NCBI GenBank assembly: GCA_019634925.1
Contig: JAHCAL010000002.1
Coordinates: 186,001 to 250,000, forward strand
Reading direction: 5' to 3'
DNA: 64,000 nt
Source: Pseudomonadales bacterium
GTDB lineage: Bacteria > Pseudomonadota > Gammaproteobacteria > Pseudomonadales > Azotimanducaceae
A model generated the notes under the pieces. It did not search any database. It had not been told where the DNA came from and was given only the letters and a program-made list of their open reading frames with translations. How positions within the stretch are numbered: position 1 is the first letter of the stretch; each line of letters begins with the position of its first letter. Below are positions 63,876 through 64,000 of the stretch, piece after piece. The translations under genes were made by a program, and so were the position numbers.

Positions 63876-64000
63876 TCAGCCGTCACGCCGGTCGAGCGGG
63901 TTGTCCGACGCCAGGCTTGCCGGCATCGGGCCCGCCGGTGGTGCGTCGGCCTCGCGCCGGGTCACGACGGCGATGCCGACCCCCCGCCCGTGCAGCAGGC
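63876..64000 (-). CDS. C-terminal end of an unidentified protein, 5' part outside window
   Basis: The minus strand is open from the window edge to a TGA at 63876 and gives about 41 residues, ending in PMPASLASDNPLDRRDG. The visible stretch begins LLHGRGVGIAVVTRREADA. It converges on msrA with a 6-base gap, which fits the close gene spacing here. No family can be named from so short a piece. Confidence 0.45.
   Translation of the reverse strand, partial: LLHGRGVGIAVVTRREADAPPAGPMPASLASDNPLDRRDG

Overview
The window is a GC-rich, densely packed bacterial chromosome segment (about 57 genes, no gap above 215 bases between calls). Gene content points to an aerobic heterotrophic Gammaproteobacterium or close relative: a MetR regulator, a Dpp/Opp transporter, oligopeptidase B, Tex, a two-gene AddAB-like nuclease/helicase, MsrB/MsrA, NnrS, and many acyl-CoA and flavin enzymes. 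No rRNA, tRNA, insertion sequence, phage gene or CRISPR array was seen. This looks like stable chromosome rather than an island.

Layout. 0-3.4 kb: end of a membrane protein gene, a PNPOx-family flavoprotein, MetR, an HD phosphohydrolase. 3.4-8 kb: an overlapping glycosyltransferase / methyltransferase / alpha-toroid module facing a second methyltransferase and an SDR. 8-12.4 kb: a five-gene operon of nitroreductase, polyvinylalcohol-dehydrogenase-like propeller, RDD protein, small membrane protein and VOC lipoprotein. 12.5-17.7 kb: crotonase, a fused Gfo/Idh/MocA-aldo/keto reductase, and an AKR-SRAP-unknown operon. 17.8-27.2 kb: oligopeptidase B, zinc-ribbon protein, FAD oxidoreductase, YqhA, beta-carbonic anhydrase, macro-domain protein, acyl-CoA dehydrogenase, Baeyer-Villiger monooxygenase. 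27.2-35 kb: amidohydrolase plus DUF5916 outer-membrane protein, XRE regulator, NUDIX, trypsin-like protease, old yellow enzyme. 35-40.5 kb: complete peptide-type ABC transporter operon. 40.5-51.4 kb: xthA with two hotdog proteins, MOSC protein, nuclease/helicase pair, Tex. 51.4-64 kb: GGDEF-EAL protein, two HupE-like proteins, GMC oxidoreductase, DUF2147, NnrS, DASS transporter, YrhB-like protein, MaoC dehydratase, MATE pump, exported MsrB/MsrA.

The genes suggest a cell that breaks down varied lipids, cyclic ketones, N-acyl amino acids and peptides (BVMO, OYE, ACAD, crotonase, MaoC, MFE-2-type SDR, GMC, amidohydrolase, Dpp, OpdB), with DNA-repair and oxidative-damage functions beside them.

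Two unusual signals are not protein families. First, short tandem repeats start at, or run across, the stop codon of several genes. One of these elements, beginning GTGCGAGCC, recurs at three loci in the same orientation to the gene it follows. Second, the same palindrome, TGAAAC-NN-GTTTCA, lies just upstream of two separate flavoprotein genes (FAD oxidoreductase and Baeyer-Villiger monooxygenase), suggesting one regulator controls both.
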